A DNA stretch of 64,000 bases from Firmicutes bacterium UBA5493 (GTDB lineage Bacteria; Bacillota; Limnochordia; Darwinibacteriales; Darwinibacteriaceae): contig DIPH01000002.1 of NCBI GenBank assembly GCA_002424045.1, forward strand, positions 1-64,000, read 5' to 3'. Under the pieces are notes generated by a model that saw nothing but the letters and a program-made list of their open reading frames with translations, searched no databases and had not been told where the DNA came from. Below are positions 32,878 to 42,234 of this stretch, one piece after another (positions within the stretch are counted from its first letter, which is position 1; every line of letters starts with the position of its first letter). Position numbers and translations under genes: made by a program.

Positions 32878-34278
32878 GTGAAAAAGGCAACCAGGACAGA
32901 GCTTATTCTAAAGGGAAACATTTATAAGGTACTCATTACGCTTTCTACACCAATCATCATCAATAGTCTTATTCAGACATTATATAATCTGGTCGATGGA
33001 ATCTGGGTCAGCAAAATATCTTCGGTGCATTTTGCCGCCACTGCCTTTGTCTGGCCAGTGAACTTTCTTTTTATCTCCATAGGAATGGGCCTATCCATTG
33101 CAGGCACTTCCCTTTTGTCGCAACTCGTTGGTAATAACGACCTCGAAAGAGCCAAAGACTATACCGCACAGTTGATGATCATAACGATCCTGAGCTCCTT
33201 TGTCTTTACCGCCCTGGGATACTTGCTCAGTCCCTTCGTGATTCGGTTAATGGGCGCAACCGGTGAACTGGCGGACTTCGGTAACGTTTATTTGCGAATC
33301 ACCTTCTTAGATCTACCCTTCTTGTTTGTGTTCTTTAACATCAACTCCATCATGCATGCCCAGGGCGACACTATCACGCCCATGATTTTGAGTGGAGTCT
33401 CTGCCATCATTAACGTTGTTTTGGATCCCATCTTCATTTTCACCTTTAATTGGGGAATCGCCGGAGCGGCCTGGGCTACCCTAGTCTCTAGGGCTCTTCT
33501 GGCGGGCGTAGGCTTCATGATGCTATTTGGCAAGAGAAACAAGATCATACCAAGCTTCAGGGGGTTTCGGTTCAATAGGAGAATTATCAGAGAAATCATT
33601 GCTGTGGGCTTACCTTCAACCATCGGACAGTCGGGCTCATCCTTAGGTTTTATTGTACTAAACAGCTTCATTGGTTCTTACGGCACAGCCACCCTCGCAG
33701 CCTACGCCATGGTTAACCGTATAACATCTCTAGTTATGCAACCAGCCATGGGCATAGGGCATGCCTTAACGACAGTAGTTGGTCAGAATGTAGGGGCTCG
33801 TCAAATGGACCGCGTGAAGGAGTCGTTTTATAAGGCACTCGTGCTTACCATTCTGATCGGAGTTGTGGGAGCGGGAATCCTCGTTATCTTTGACGACCCG
33901 ATCATTAACTTCTTTATGCAATCTCGGGATGATCTCTCGGTCATCGAGCTATCCCTCACTTATCTTTTCTACATCTCTTTATCCATGCCACTGATGGGCA
34001 TATTCAGTGTCTTCACTGGGCTCTATCAGGGCACAGGGAACACCAAGTATTCCATGAGTATGGAAATCGGCCGCTTGTGGTTTGTTAGACTGCCCATGAT
34101 CCTGTTTTTCAAGCATTTGACGACTTGGGGCTCTACCGGTATCTGGTTTTCTATGAGCTTTAGTAATCTCATTGTCTGCCTCTACGGTTACTGGATCTTT
34201 GTAAGAAAAGGATGGCAAAGGAGCGTTCTGGACCTACAAGATCAGACACCAGAGAAGACCCTTAATATCGCTAACTAA
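32878..34278 (+). CDS. MATE-family multidrug efflux transporter
   Basis: 466 residues with twelve predicted transmembrane helices. Typical MATE features: IIINSLIQTLYNLVDGIWVSKI near the N-terminus, AQGDTITPMILSGVSAIINVVLDPIFIF mid-protein and the repeat YQGTGNTKYSM in the second half. Exports cationic compounds by Na+ or H+ antiport. GTG at 32878 follows AAGGTGAG. A TATAAT at 32830 may belong to its promoter, but no -35 box is evident. Confidence 0.93.
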   Translation: MKKATRTELILKGNIYKVLITLSTPIIINSLIQTLYNLVDGIWVSKISSVHFAATAFVWPVNFLFISIGMGLSIAGTSLLSQLVGNNDLERAKDYTAQLMIITILSSFVFTALGYLLSPFVIRLMGATGELADFGNVYLRITFLDLPFLFVFFNINSIMHAQGDTITPMILSGVSAIINVVLDPIFIFTFNWGIAGAAWATLVSRALLAGVGFMMLFGKRNKIIPSFRGFRFNRRIIREIIAVGLPSTIGQSGSSLGFIVLNSFIGSYGTATLAAYAMVNRITSLVMQPAMGIGHALTTVVGQNVGARQMDRVKESFYKALVLTILIGVVGAGILVIFDDPIINFFMQSRDDLSVIELSLTYLFYISLSMPLMGIFSVFTGLYQGTGNTKYSMSMEIGRLWFVRLPMILFFKHLTTWGSTGIWFSMSFSNLIVCLYGYWIFVRKGWQRSVLDLQDQTPEKTLNIAN

Positions 34279-34457
34279 GACATGTATCAGACTCAAGAAA
34301 TGCCCGGGGTGATAGATCCCTGGGTATTGACCTACCAGCCAAGCGTTCTTCCAGTCTGGTCTCTTCTGCGAAACGTCAGAGAATACCATGCATCGGAATC
34401 AGTCCCCGAAATTTTCCAGACATCGCCTTCTTAGGATAGGCACTTTCGGCCACCTAA

Positions 34458-35237
34458 TTAGTAATGTCCTAACGTTCCTTGAACCATGGCCTTGCGTTCA
34501 CAGAGCTTATAGACTCCATAGCCTAATCCTAAGTGCCCTATTCCTATGAAAAGCATGGCTGTCACATTCCCTAGCCCTAATTGCGTTATGTGCTGTCCAC
34601 CAACCATAACTTGCGCGATCAGATTGGAGCCATAACTACAAGGCAGAAAACGTATCCACATCACGCGTCCTGCGGGGGCTGCCACCAAGGCAATCAACAA
34701 AAACTGCACCATTTGGGTATAACTATCAATCCTCTTGAGGACCAAAGTGATACCACCAATGGCGAAGCCTATGCCTACACTGCCAAGCAAGGTACCAACC
34801 ACGAGAGGAAAAAGAGAGAAGAGATCCACATTCACGGTGACTCCAGTTGTCACAAGCGCGGCCATGAGCAAAACCGCTACCAGCATTAAGTTAATAAAAA
34901 ATGCAGCCACGACCTTGGCACCCATGACCCAGCCAATACCATGAACTGACATATATAGCTGCTCCAAGGTTCCCTCCTTGGCTTCGTTACGCAAGGCGTA
35001 GGACACATCCTGATAGGTTGAAAGCATAAAGAACCAAAGCACATAGCCTACTACCAAGCCTTCGACGGTATCGCCTTCCACACCGGTTAAAGTCCTGAGC
35101 CCCTGAAATCCCCCTAGAAGGAGCAGAAAAACCACATATAGAGTGATCATGCCGCCAAGACTATTGAGCAGATAACGCCTATAGATGATGAACTCCTTTT
35201 TGAAAAAGGCTTGGATTAAAAGAAGCTTCTTAGGCAC
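34458..35237 (-). CDS. ABC-2 type permease
   Basis: 259-residue ABC-2 permease with six predicted membrane segments (first at SLGGMITLYVVFLLLLGGF) and the central LRNEAKEGTLEQLYMS segment often seen in ABC-2 exporters. GTG at 35237 follows GAAGGAGG with eight bases and overlaps the stop of the ATPase gene by eight bases. Substrate unknown. Confidence 0.82.
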   Translation of the reverse strand: MPKKLLLIQAFFKKEFIIYRRYLLNSLGGMITLYVVFLLLLGGFQGLRTLTGVEGDTVEGLVVGYVLWFFMLSTYQDVSYALRNEAKEGTLEQLYMSVHGIGWVMGAKVVAAFFINLMLVAVLLMAALVTTGVTVNVDLFSLFPLVVGTLLGSVGIGFAIGGITLVLKRIDSYTQMVQFLLIALVAAPAGRVMWIRFLPCSYGSNLIAQVMVGGQHITQLGLGNVTAMLFIGIGHLGLGYGVYKLCERKAMVQGTLGHY

Positions 35238-36189
35238 CTTGGGTTCCTCCTTCCACAATTTCCAAGAATACTCGTTCAAAGTTGTTTTGTTCTTGGTCAA
35301 TGGATTCAATGAGCGAGTTATTGGACCCTAGAATCCCGATGACCCCGTAGAGCACTTGAGACTCTTCTAAGCGGACACTTATGGAGGTACGCTCCGGGGA
35401 CTCCTCTTTAATGATCACCTGCTCCATGTCTAGGAGGGACGCTCTTTGGCATGGAGTTAACACACCTTGAATCGTAATTTTGTAGACCCTCACTCTAAAT
35501 AGATCCAGGAGATCATGTACGCTATCATCAGCCACAATTCTGCCTTCATTTACAATGATCACTCGCTGGCAGGTGTCTTGTACTACATTCATGTCGTGGG
35601 TCGTAAGAATTACAGTTCGTCCTTGATCATGCACAATTTCTTTCAATAGCTGGCGTATCTCATAGGAGGCCTGCACATCAAGGCCCAAGGTTGGTTCGTC
35701 CAGTAAGACCACCCTAGATTGGGAGATCAATGCCACGGCAATAGCCAATTTCTGCTGCATACCCCGGGACAGTTTGCGGGCTTCCACGTTAGCTTTCTCC
35801 GTGAGGTTGAAGAGTTCTAGATAGTGATCGATGTCCCCACGGACATGAGCTGGATTCAGACCCTTGAGGGCCGCAAAAAACTCCAAGTTTTCACGGGCTG
35901 TGAGCCGCCAGTAGATATTACGATTGCCCTCGAGCACAGCACTGACTTTAGACAGTGCCGCAATTCGCCGCTGGGTAAGATCCTTACCATCAATTACGAT
36001 CTGACCAGAATTCGGCCTAATTAAACCACAGAGCATCTTCACGGTGGTGGTTTTTCCTGCCCCATTTGGACCCAAAAGACCCAACAACTCTCCTGCGGCA
36101 ACGCTAAAACTTATGTCGTCTACAGCTTTAATCGGGGGTTTGCCTTTACGACTTGGATAGGTTTTTACCAATGACTCGACTCGGATCAT
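35230..36189 (-). CDS. ABC transporter ATP-binding protein
   Basis: 319-residue ATPase of the drug/antibiotic exporter (DrrA-like) type: Walker A GPNGAGKTT, signature LSRGMQQKLA, Walker B VVLLDEPTLGLD, switch TTHDMNV, then a C-terminal extension of about 90 residues. RBS GGGAGG. Partner permease follows with an overlapping start. Confidence 0.92.
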   Translation of the reverse strand: MIRVESLVKTYPSRKGKPPIKAVDDISFSVAAGELLGLLGPNGAGKTTTVKMLCGLIRPNSGQIVIDGKDLTQRRIAALSKVSAVLEGNRNIYWRLTARENLEFFAALKGLNPAHVRGDIDHYLELFNLTEKANVEARKLSRGMQQKLAIAVALISQSRVVLLDEPTLGLDVQASYEIRQLLKEIVHDQGRTVILTTHDMNVVQDTCQRVIIVNEGRIVADDSVHDLLDLFRVRVYKITIQGVLTPCQRASLLDMEQVIIKEESPERTSISVRLEESQVLYGVIGILGSNNSLIESIDQEQNNFERVFLEIVEGGTQGA

Positions 36190-36201
36190 AGCCCGCCTCC
36201 C

Positions 36202-36594
36202 TCAGCTCTTGATGATCTTAATCTGTACTTTGCGCCTTCGCGGCCCGTCAAACTCACAAAAGTAGACTCCTTGCCAAGTGCCAAGCTGTAACGCACCGTC
36301 TTCTACAGGTATCATGCAAGAAGAACCCATGAGAGAAGCTTTGATATGGGCGTGAGAATTGCCCTCATAGTGGTGGTAGTCTCCATCTACCGGAAACACC
36401 TGATTCAAACTATGAATGATATCCCTCACCACATCAGGATCTCCGTTCTCATTGATGGTCACAGCAGCCGTGGTATGGGGAACGTAGACTAGGGCAAACC
36501 CATCTTGCACCTGTTCTTCTTGGAGGGCCATTTGAATATCTTTCGTAATCTCAATGAACTGCTGTTCTCGCGTAGTCGTTACCTGTAGAATCAT
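36202..36594 (-). CDS. YjbQ-family (UPF0047) protein
   Basis: 130 residues. VYVPHTTAAVTINENGDPDV, YHHYEGNSHAHIKASLMG, GTWQGVYFCEFDGPRRRKV are the conserved blocks of the YjbQ family, in which the His residues form a metal site. Weak thiamine-phosphate-synthase activity is reported for the E. coli protein; the true role is unclear. ATG at 36594 follows GGGGGG. Confidence 0.92.
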   Translation of the reverse strand: MILQVTTTREQQFIEITKDIQMALQEEQVQDGFALVYVPHTTAAVTINENGDPDVVRDIIHSLNQVFPVDGDYHHYEGNSHAHIKASLMGSSCMIPVEDGALQLGTWQGVYFCEFDGPRRRKVQIKIIKS

Positions 36595-36607
36595 GGTTGC
36601 CCCCCCA

Positions 36608-37912
36608 TCAAGCTGCCTCTTGCTCGGCATAAAGAAGCTTAATCTTGGCCGAGGACGCCATGCGCAGTCCAAAAGCGGCCGTAATCAACCCGCTAAACAT
36701 GAACAAACTTGCCGCCGAAAGACTATCCACTAATACTCCAGAGAGAGCCATAGAAAGCGGTACTAGCATTTGCCCTATGCTATCAAGGAGCCCATACACC
36801 CGCCCCCTATAACCATCTGGCACTGTCTCCTGGAGCATGACTTGAAATGGCACGTTCACCAAAGTATTCAGAACACCAATGAGCAACAAGGAACTAGAAA
36901 GTGCCACCAAGGTATTAACAAGACCGGCATTTCCATACACGGAAGGAATGGCAAAAAAACCCACAAGTCCCACTACCAGCCCCTGCATGGTAATGCCTGA
37001 CGTTAATAAAGACTCCTTACGAAACTTTTTGGTCAAGTATCCCACCAATACAGTCCCGATTAAAAAACCCACTGGAAGCATAGCTTGAATGGTCCCATAT
37101 TGCTGGGCTTCTAGCAATAAGACTTCTTTGCCGAAATAGGGGAACACGACATTCAGCAAGGGAGCTCCTAAGAAATTAAGGGCAGTAGCATAGAAAATCA
37201 GGGCCCTCAGGCCCGCATTATGCCAAATGTAGGTGAATCCTTCCTTGAAGCTGAGCAAAAACTGGCGGCTCGTGGAAGGTCCATGCGTGGATGTTTGCTC
37301 CCTTACCACCTGGGGGAAACGAATAAAGGTCTCTGATAGAGCAGAGAACAAAAAGGCGATTCCGTTAATGAAAAAGACCCCGAAGTAACCAGTTGTCCCC
37401 AGTAAGAAGGCCCCCAACACCGGGCCAATAATCATTGTAGCTGCCCTAGACAGATTGTTCAGGGAGTTAGCCTTCACCAACTCCTCCTTCTTCACCAAAC
37501 CTGGAATGGTTGCAGAGATCGCGGGACCAAATAAGACACCGCAGAGTGAGGAAAAAATCGTGGCAATGTATAGAATGGGCATGGTTAAGTGTCCTGACTT
37601 AAAAATGAAAGCCAGACTTAAGATAATCAAACCCCGCAGTACGTCCATGGATACTACAATAGTCTTGCGGTCCCACAGATCAGCCAACACACCGGTGAAG
37701 GGTGCTAGAACGACCATTGGAATTGATGACGCGAACAGCATTGTCCCGAGTGCAGTTCCTGAACCCGTTAGATCAAGTACCAGCCAGGTGAGTGCCAGGT
37801 AATGAATGCCGTCGCCCACCTGAGACACCAAACGTCCCCAGAAAAGGAGGCCAAAATCGCGATTGATAAAGAGGCGCTGACCAAGAGTCTGTTTGTCTTT
37901 TGCCATGTCCAT
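36608..37912 (-). CDS. MFS transporter, probable drug exporter
   Basis: 434 residues with twelve predicted membrane segments. The N-terminal FGLLFWGRLVSQVGDGIHYLALTWLVLDLTGSGTALG and the loop 2-3 motif GVLADLWDRKTI are those of the enterobactin/macrolide exporter-like MFS branch. Start ATG at 37912 (a second ATG two codons later is equally possible) behind AAAGGGAG. YjbQ follows 13 bases downstream. Confidence 0.88.
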   Translation of the reverse strand: MDMAKDKQTLGQRLFINRDFGLLFWGRLVSQVGDGIHYLALTWLVLDLTGSGTALGTMLFASSIPMVVLAPFTGVLADLWDRKTIVVSMDVLRGLIILSLAFIFKSGHLTMPILYIATIFSSLCGVLFGPAISATIPGLVKKEELVKANSLNNLSRAATMIIGPVLGAFLLGTTGYFGVFFINGIAFLFSALSETFIRFPQVVREQTSTHGPSTSRQFLLSFKEGFTYIWHNAGLRALIFYATALNFLGAPLLNVVFPYFGKEVLLLEAQQYGTIQAMLPVGFLIGTVLVGYLTKKFRKESLLTSGITMQGLVVGLVGFFAIPSVYGNAGLVNTLVALSSSLLLIGVLNTLVNVPFQVMLQETVPDGYRGRVYGLLDSIGQMLVPLSMALSGVLVDSLSAASLFMFSGLITAAFGLRMASSAKIKLLYAEQEAA

Positions 37913-38004
37913 CCCTCATCTCCCTTTGATGGGTCCATTCTATCAACTTCCTGATTTCACATAAACTGCCTTAGGATGGGTAGTATCTCCGTCTAGAGTC
38001 TGAT

Positions 38005-39108
38005 TTAATAGAGGAACCTCCCAAAAATGCGGTCCTTCCAAGTGCTATTTTCCTTCTGGTACAACTCCAGTTGATCATAGAGGAAAGGCACAAAGTCTGT
38101 GAATACTGGATATAGGTCGCGGTTAGCCTGGTAATACTCCAACTGCTGTACCACATAGCTGGTCAGATAAAATCCCCGCTTCTCATGGCCTTCCAAGATC
38201 ACAGTCTCAATCTCTGGTTGAAAGAAATCCCGGGCAGCTATAACCTCCACGCCGCGCAAAACCTGTTCGTTGAGGAAGGTGGCTACCGATGAATAGGCCT
38301 GCTCCTTCATGCTCTTACGCACTGGCCAGAGCAAGGGACGTAAGCCTCGAGCCCTATCGGGATATGCTTCTAGGCTCGGATTCACAAAGGCATGGCCCAA
38401 CTCGTGGATCGTCAGGTTTTCCAAACTTACTCCTGAGGGAAACTCAGGAAGTTCTTCACTACTACCATTTTCGCGAATGATCTGAAAAGCGATACTATTG
38501 CCATCCGCATCTGTCACACTGGCACCATAACCACCACCAGGAAACATGCTCGGCGTCATGATTAGATGAAACTCTGTGGGCGTCCAGCCAAAAAAATCGC
38601 GTAGCCAACTCTCTACAAGGTCCCCGCGAAAGCCATCACGAGAAGGGGCAAGACTTGCCCCCAAATAGGGTTCCCACTGGGTATAAAAGGTCAAGAATTT
38701 TGCTTCTGCAGCCAGGTCAGCCAAGGCTAGCCGAAATGACTCTAGAATGTCACGTCCCCCAGCCCGCCCCACAAGGTAGTCACTGTACTCATAGGCTAAT
38801 TCTAAATCAGGTAATGGTCCGAGATGACATATGAAGGCGGGTGGTGCATCATAGGCAAAGTTCTTCTTGGTCAATTCTTGAGCCAATGTGACGGCACGAT
38901 GGTCTTTGTGGGCAGCGAAGAACTCTTGCAGAGCACGGTAGTATTCGTTGCCAGAACCCCTCGGACCACGATCGTCAATCCAGCTAGTTTGGGACAAAAC
39001 ACCAGCTAAAAGTTCCATTTCGGGAGACACCCTGAGCGGTGTTGCTGTCACCACACATGTACCTAGGTAGACTATGAGGAACACTAATAAGGTTAGTTTG
39101 CGTACCAT
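38005..39108 (-). CDS. Secreted DUF4932-type putative metalloprotease
   Basis: 367 residues with an N-terminal signal peptide (LTLLVFLIVYLGTCVVTA). The TIHELGHAFVNPSLEAY segment holds an HExxH zinc-binding motif in the context seen in DUF4932 proteins, preceded by MELLAGVLSQTSW. Probably a periplasmic or surface zinc peptidase; substrate unknown. ATG behind GGAGGG. Confidence 0.72.
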   Translation of the reverse strand: MVRKLTLLVFLIVYLGTCVVTATPLRVSPEMELLAGVLSQTSWIDDRGPRGSGNEYYRALQEFFAAHKDHRAVTLAQELTKKNFAYDAPPAFICHLGPLPDLELAYEYSDYLVGRAGGRDILESFRLALADLAAEAKFLTFYTQWEPYLGASLAPSRDGFRGDLVESWLRDFFGWTPTEFHLIMTPSMFPGGGYGASVTDADGNSIAFQIIRENGSSEELPEFPSGVSLENLTIHELGHAFVNPSLEAYPDRARGLRPLLWPVRKSMKEQAYSSVATFLNEQVLRGVEVIAARDFFQPEIETVILEGHEKRGFYLTSYVVQQLEYYQANRDLYPVFTDFVPFLYDQLELYQKENSTWKDRIFGRFLY

Positions 39109-39296
39109 TTTGAACCCTCCACGAATTTCGTAAAAATTTCTCTGGAAATCGTAAATCTACTCCCCTTGAAAAACAGGCCTTTCGCCACTTTCGGTCTTTT
39201 CCGTAGCGGAATCTCCCCATCCCAAACCCCAAATCACCACCAAAATCTCCAGATTTGGGCGATTACTTTACGAAATGGGAATGACTATTAACAGTG

Positions 39297-39325
39297 TTGA
39301 CAATTATTAGCCCCGATGTTATAAT
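39297..39325 (+). promoter_or_regulatory. Consensus promoter of the c-di-AMP riboswitch unit
   Basis: TTGACA (39297-39302), 17-base spacer, TATAAT (39320-39325): perfect sigma-A promoter 15-20 bases before the aptamer. Confidence 0.92.
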
Positions 39326-39335
39326 TTAGATGAAA

Positions 39336-39461
39336 TCTCCGAAGACCGCATAGGGAGTGGGGGAACCAGTCTTTTGGGGTGAATTTTGCCGAGGCAACAG
39401 CCGAGGCAAGAAGGGCGACTTGGGCGTCCGAACCCGTCAGCTAACCTCACAGGAGTACACC
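39336..39461 (+). promoter_or_regulatory. Cyclic di-AMP (ydaO/yuaA-type) riboswitch aptamer
   Basis: Conserved sequence blocks of the ydaO-type aptamer are present in order: GGGGGAACC (39359-39367), TTGGGGTGAAT (39374-39384), GCCGAGGCA, then TCCGAACCCGTCAGCTAACC (39427-39446). In the class, c-di-AMP binding promotes termination (off switch). Here the aptamer is flanked by a consensus promoter and an intrinsic terminator, so it is a complete transcription-attenuation unit. Secondary structure was not computed. Confidence 0.85.
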
Positions 39462-39509
39462 AAGCGTGTCGTTTTGGCTAGAGCCAAAACGCCTTACGCT
39501 TTTTGTTTT
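39462..39509 (+). terminator. Riboswitch expression-platform terminator
   Basis: AAGCGT (39462-39467) pairs with ACGCTT (39496-39501) and CGTTTTGGC (39470-39478) with GCCAAAACG (39483-39491), loop TAGA, followed by TTTGTTTT. Confidence 0.88.
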
Positions 39510-39541
39510 CCCCAAATTCGTTTTTCGAGAGGAGATTCATC

Positions 39542-39706
39542 ATGAAAAAGAATCTAAACTATCGTCCGCATGTCTTAACTGTAACTCGGGGTACCGATAA
39601 GGAACGCATCCAGAAATTTCTCAATCTAGAGAAACACCCTCGCCAAAAACCATCGTATCTGTCTGAGTCTGTCATTCCACACTTACCTTTACACTTAGTC
39701 CTCTAA
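39542..39706 (+). CDS. Unrecognised 54-residue basic protein under riboswitch control
   Basis: Small basic protein beginning MKKNLNYRPHVLTVTRG and ending PHLPLHLVL, with no cysteine, signal peptide or membrane segment. No family recognised. AGAGGAG stands seven bases before the ATG, a c-di-AMP riboswitch and terminator lie directly upstream, and a strong terminator follows, so it is the only gene of the unit. It could be a true small protein or the remnant of a longer c-di-AMP-regulated gene such as a cell-wall hydrolase or transporter. Confidence 0.65.
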   Translation: MKKNLNYRPHVLTVTRGTDKERIQKFLNLEKHPRQKPSYLSESVIPHLPLHLVL

Positions 39707-39723
39707 GACAGAGACTGTCTTGT

Positions 39724-39751
39724 CCCAGGGTCCTGGCCCTGGGATTTTTTT
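39724..39751 (+). terminator. Intrinsic terminator after the 54-residue gene
   Basis: CCCAGGG/CCCTGGG stem with six-base loop, then A and seven T residues. Confidence 0.92.
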
Positions 39752-39808
39752 CTTCCCTTAGAAATTAGTGAAACTCCAAGTTTGGAAAAGCTCTGCAATA
39801 TTGCATCA

Positions 39809-42220
39809 CTAGCCAACAGTCCAGTACCTCAACGCTCGAAGACGCTCACCATTAGCCCAGGCCAAGAGTCCCTCAACCAGATTTTTTGGAATTGTGCCTC
39901 CGCTCATGGCCACAATAGATCGAAGTGGCATCTCCAACGTGCTACTCCAGCTCATGATCCAGAGAGGATCTCTCTCATCGGTGGCACCCGTCATCTTCCA
40001 CAGATACTTCTTGGCAAAAACAAGCACCAAACGCCCAAGGGCAGTGGCCCTGAGGTCTTGTAGCGTTGAATTGTTGTGGAAACGCCTGGATCCTCCGTAG
40101 GGCACGGGAAATTTTTTTCCGTAGAGGGCCTGGAATTCCTCTCTGGAAATCTCCAAACCTGGATTCCCTAAACGATAATACGCTGGTGCGCTGCTGCGGT
40201 AATCAGGCACCTGAACCTCTGGACGCGTTGATTCAATCTGTACCGTCGCTGCCAGGCGAAGATCGCGGGACGAGGCCCCTACTAAAATCTCGTACTCTCC
40301 TGCTTCCACATGCCAATCTCTAATATCCACATTGAAATACGTAAAGGAACGGGGGTTAAGTGTAAACTCGATGGCTTTTGCCTCACCAGGCTTTAGATAG
40401 ATTTTCTGAAAACCTTTCAGTTCCCTAGGTGCCCTAAATAGGCGTGAGGTTTCCTTGCCCACATACAACTGAACAATCTCCGCCCCCGCCACAGATCCTA
40501 TGTTTTTTATAGTACAACGCACACTGATAGAGTCTGTATCCACAAAACTCGGCGAAGACACGTCTAAATCCCCATAGCTGAACTGGGTGTAGCTCAAGCC
40601 GTAACCAAAGGGAAAGAGGACGTCCTTTTCTGCCGCATCATAGTAGCGGTAACCCACAAAAACACTTTCCCTATATTCTGTTTGGTTTCGATCGTAGGCA
40701 AAGTACTCTGTGGCTAGACAGTCTTTAAGCTCTAGCGGATAGCTCTCAGCCAACTTCCCCGATGGATTCGCCCTACCATAAAGAAGATCCAAAACGGCAC
40801 CGGCACCTCCCTGGCCTCCTAAATAGGTGTGCAAGACACCCCTGACTTCATGGAGCCAAGGCATAGTCACTGGCGCTCCGGCGGACAAAACTACCACCAC
40901 GTTCGGGTTCACCTCAGCAATGCGCTGAATCAACGCGTTGTGACTTGGAGGAAGCTCCAAGTGTGTACGATCATAACCCTCTGATTCAAATCTGGCTGTC
41001 AAACCGGCAAAAACCAAAGCCACATCGACCTCTGCCGCGACTTGACAGGCTTCTGCGATAAAGTCTTCGTTGATTTCATCATGTTTCAGTTCATAGCCCT
41101 TGGCATACTTGTACTCCGCTTCTTCTAACTCTAGAAGCTGCAGGATGGTGTCAACCTTGGTGGGGTTAATCAATGAGCTACCTGTCCCTTGGTAGCGGGG
41201 ATGTTCAGCAAATTGTCCGACTATGGCTATGGTCTCCTTCGTAGACAGGGGCAAAATCTCCTGGTCGTTCTTGAGCAGGACAGCTGATTCGGTAGCGATC
41301 GTTCGAGCCAAGGCATGATTTGCCTCCAAATCGCACTGGTACTCGGGCTTTTCTGCCTGACCCTTTGAAACTAGATCCAAGACCCGCTTCACAGATTTGT
41401 TTAGCACAAGCTCAGTTATCCGTCCAGAGGCCAGACCCTCCTTAATTTGCTCTGCACTGACTCCATACGAAGCCGGCATCTCCAAATCCAAACCTGCTTT
41501 AATGCTCAACACAGGATCATTTACGGCACCCCAGTCAGAAATCGTTGCGCCTGCAAAGCCCCATTCGGTGCGGAGAATGGAATGCAGCAACTCGTGGTTT
41601 TCACAGCAATACGCACCATTCAGCCTGTTATAGGCTGGCATTACAGTCCATGGCTTACCCTTGGTGACAGCCTTTTCGAAACCTGCCAAGTAAATCTCCC
41701 GAAATGCCCTGTCATCAACAAGGGAGTCATTGAGCATGCGCCAACGTTCTTGATTGTTGGCAGCAAAGTGCTTGACACATGCTCCGATCCCCATCGATTG
41801 GATCCCTTCAATCCAAGCTGTAGCCAATTCGCCGGTAAGGTAGGGATCTTCTGAGAAATACTCAAAGTTTCGCCCACAGAGGGGAGTACGCTTGATATTG
41901 ATCCCAGGTCCTAAGACCACAGAGACACCTTCTTGTATGGCCTCTCTTCCAATGGCCTCTCCCATGGCAAAGAGAAGACTCGGATCCCAGGAGTTCGCAC
42001 TAGTGGTGGCTGGAGGGAAACATGTTGCTGGGACACTCACACCAATTCCCAGATGATCGCCTTCTGCTACCTGTTTGCGCAAACCATGGGGTCCATCGGA
42101 TACCATAATTGCAGGAATGCCTAGACGGGGTATTGCCACCGTATGCCATTGATCGGCCCCAGAGACCAAAGCCACCTTTTCTTCTCTTGTTAAGGCCCCA
42201 ATCAGTCTGTTGATATCCAT
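39809..42220 (-). CDS. GH3 beta-glucosidase-type glycoside hydrolase
   Basis: 803 residues. N-terminal GH3 TIM barrel (EKVALVSGADQWHT, VSDGPHGLR, KHFAANNQE), nucleophile Asp in ATISDWGAVND, then the C-terminal alpha/beta domain (VVLSAGAPVTMPW) and a fibronectin-III-like domain (LKGFQKIYLKPGEAKAIEFTL). Cytoplasmic: no signal peptide. Hydrolyses beta-glucosides or xylosides. ATG at 42220 follows GGGAGG. Confidence 0.93.
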   Translation of the reverse strand: MDINRLIGALTREEKVALVSGADQWHTVAIPRLGIPAIMVSDGPHGLRKQVAEGDHLGIGVSVPATCFPPATTSANSWDPSLLFAMGEAIGREAIQEGVSVVLGPGINIKRTPLCGRNFEYFSEDPYLTGELATAWIEGIQSMGIGACVKHFAANNQERWRMLNDSLVDDRAFREIYLAGFEKAVTKGKPWTVMPAYNRLNGAYCCENHELLHSILRTEWGFAGATISDWGAVNDPVLSIKAGLDLEMPASYGVSAEQIKEGLASGRITELVLNKSVKRVLDLVSKGQAEKPEYQCDLEANHALARTIATESAVLLKNDQEILPLSTKETIAIVGQFAEHPRYQGTGSSLINPTKVDTILQLLELEEAEYKYAKGYELKHDEINEDFIAEACQVAAEVDVALVFAGLTARFESEGYDRTHLELPPSHNALIQRIAEVNPNVVVVLSAGAPVTMPWLHEVRGVLHTYLGGQGGAGAVLDLLYGRANPSGKLAESYPLELKDCLATEYFAYDRNQTEYRESVFVGYRYYDAAEKDVLFPFGYGLSYTQFSYGDLDVSSPSFVDTDSISVRCTIKNIGSVAGAEIVQLYVGKETSRLFRAPRELKGFQKIYLKPGEAKAIEFTLNPRSFTYFNVDIRDWHVEAGEYEILVGASSRDLRLAATVQIESTRPEVQVPDYRSSAPAYYRLGNPGLEISREEFQALYGKKFPVPYGGSRRFHNNSTLQDLRATALGRLVLVFAKKYLWKMTGATDERDPLWIMSWSSTLEMPLRSIVAMSGGTIPKNLVEGLLAWANGERLRALRYWTVG

Positions 42221-42234
42221 TGCAACCTCCCTCT

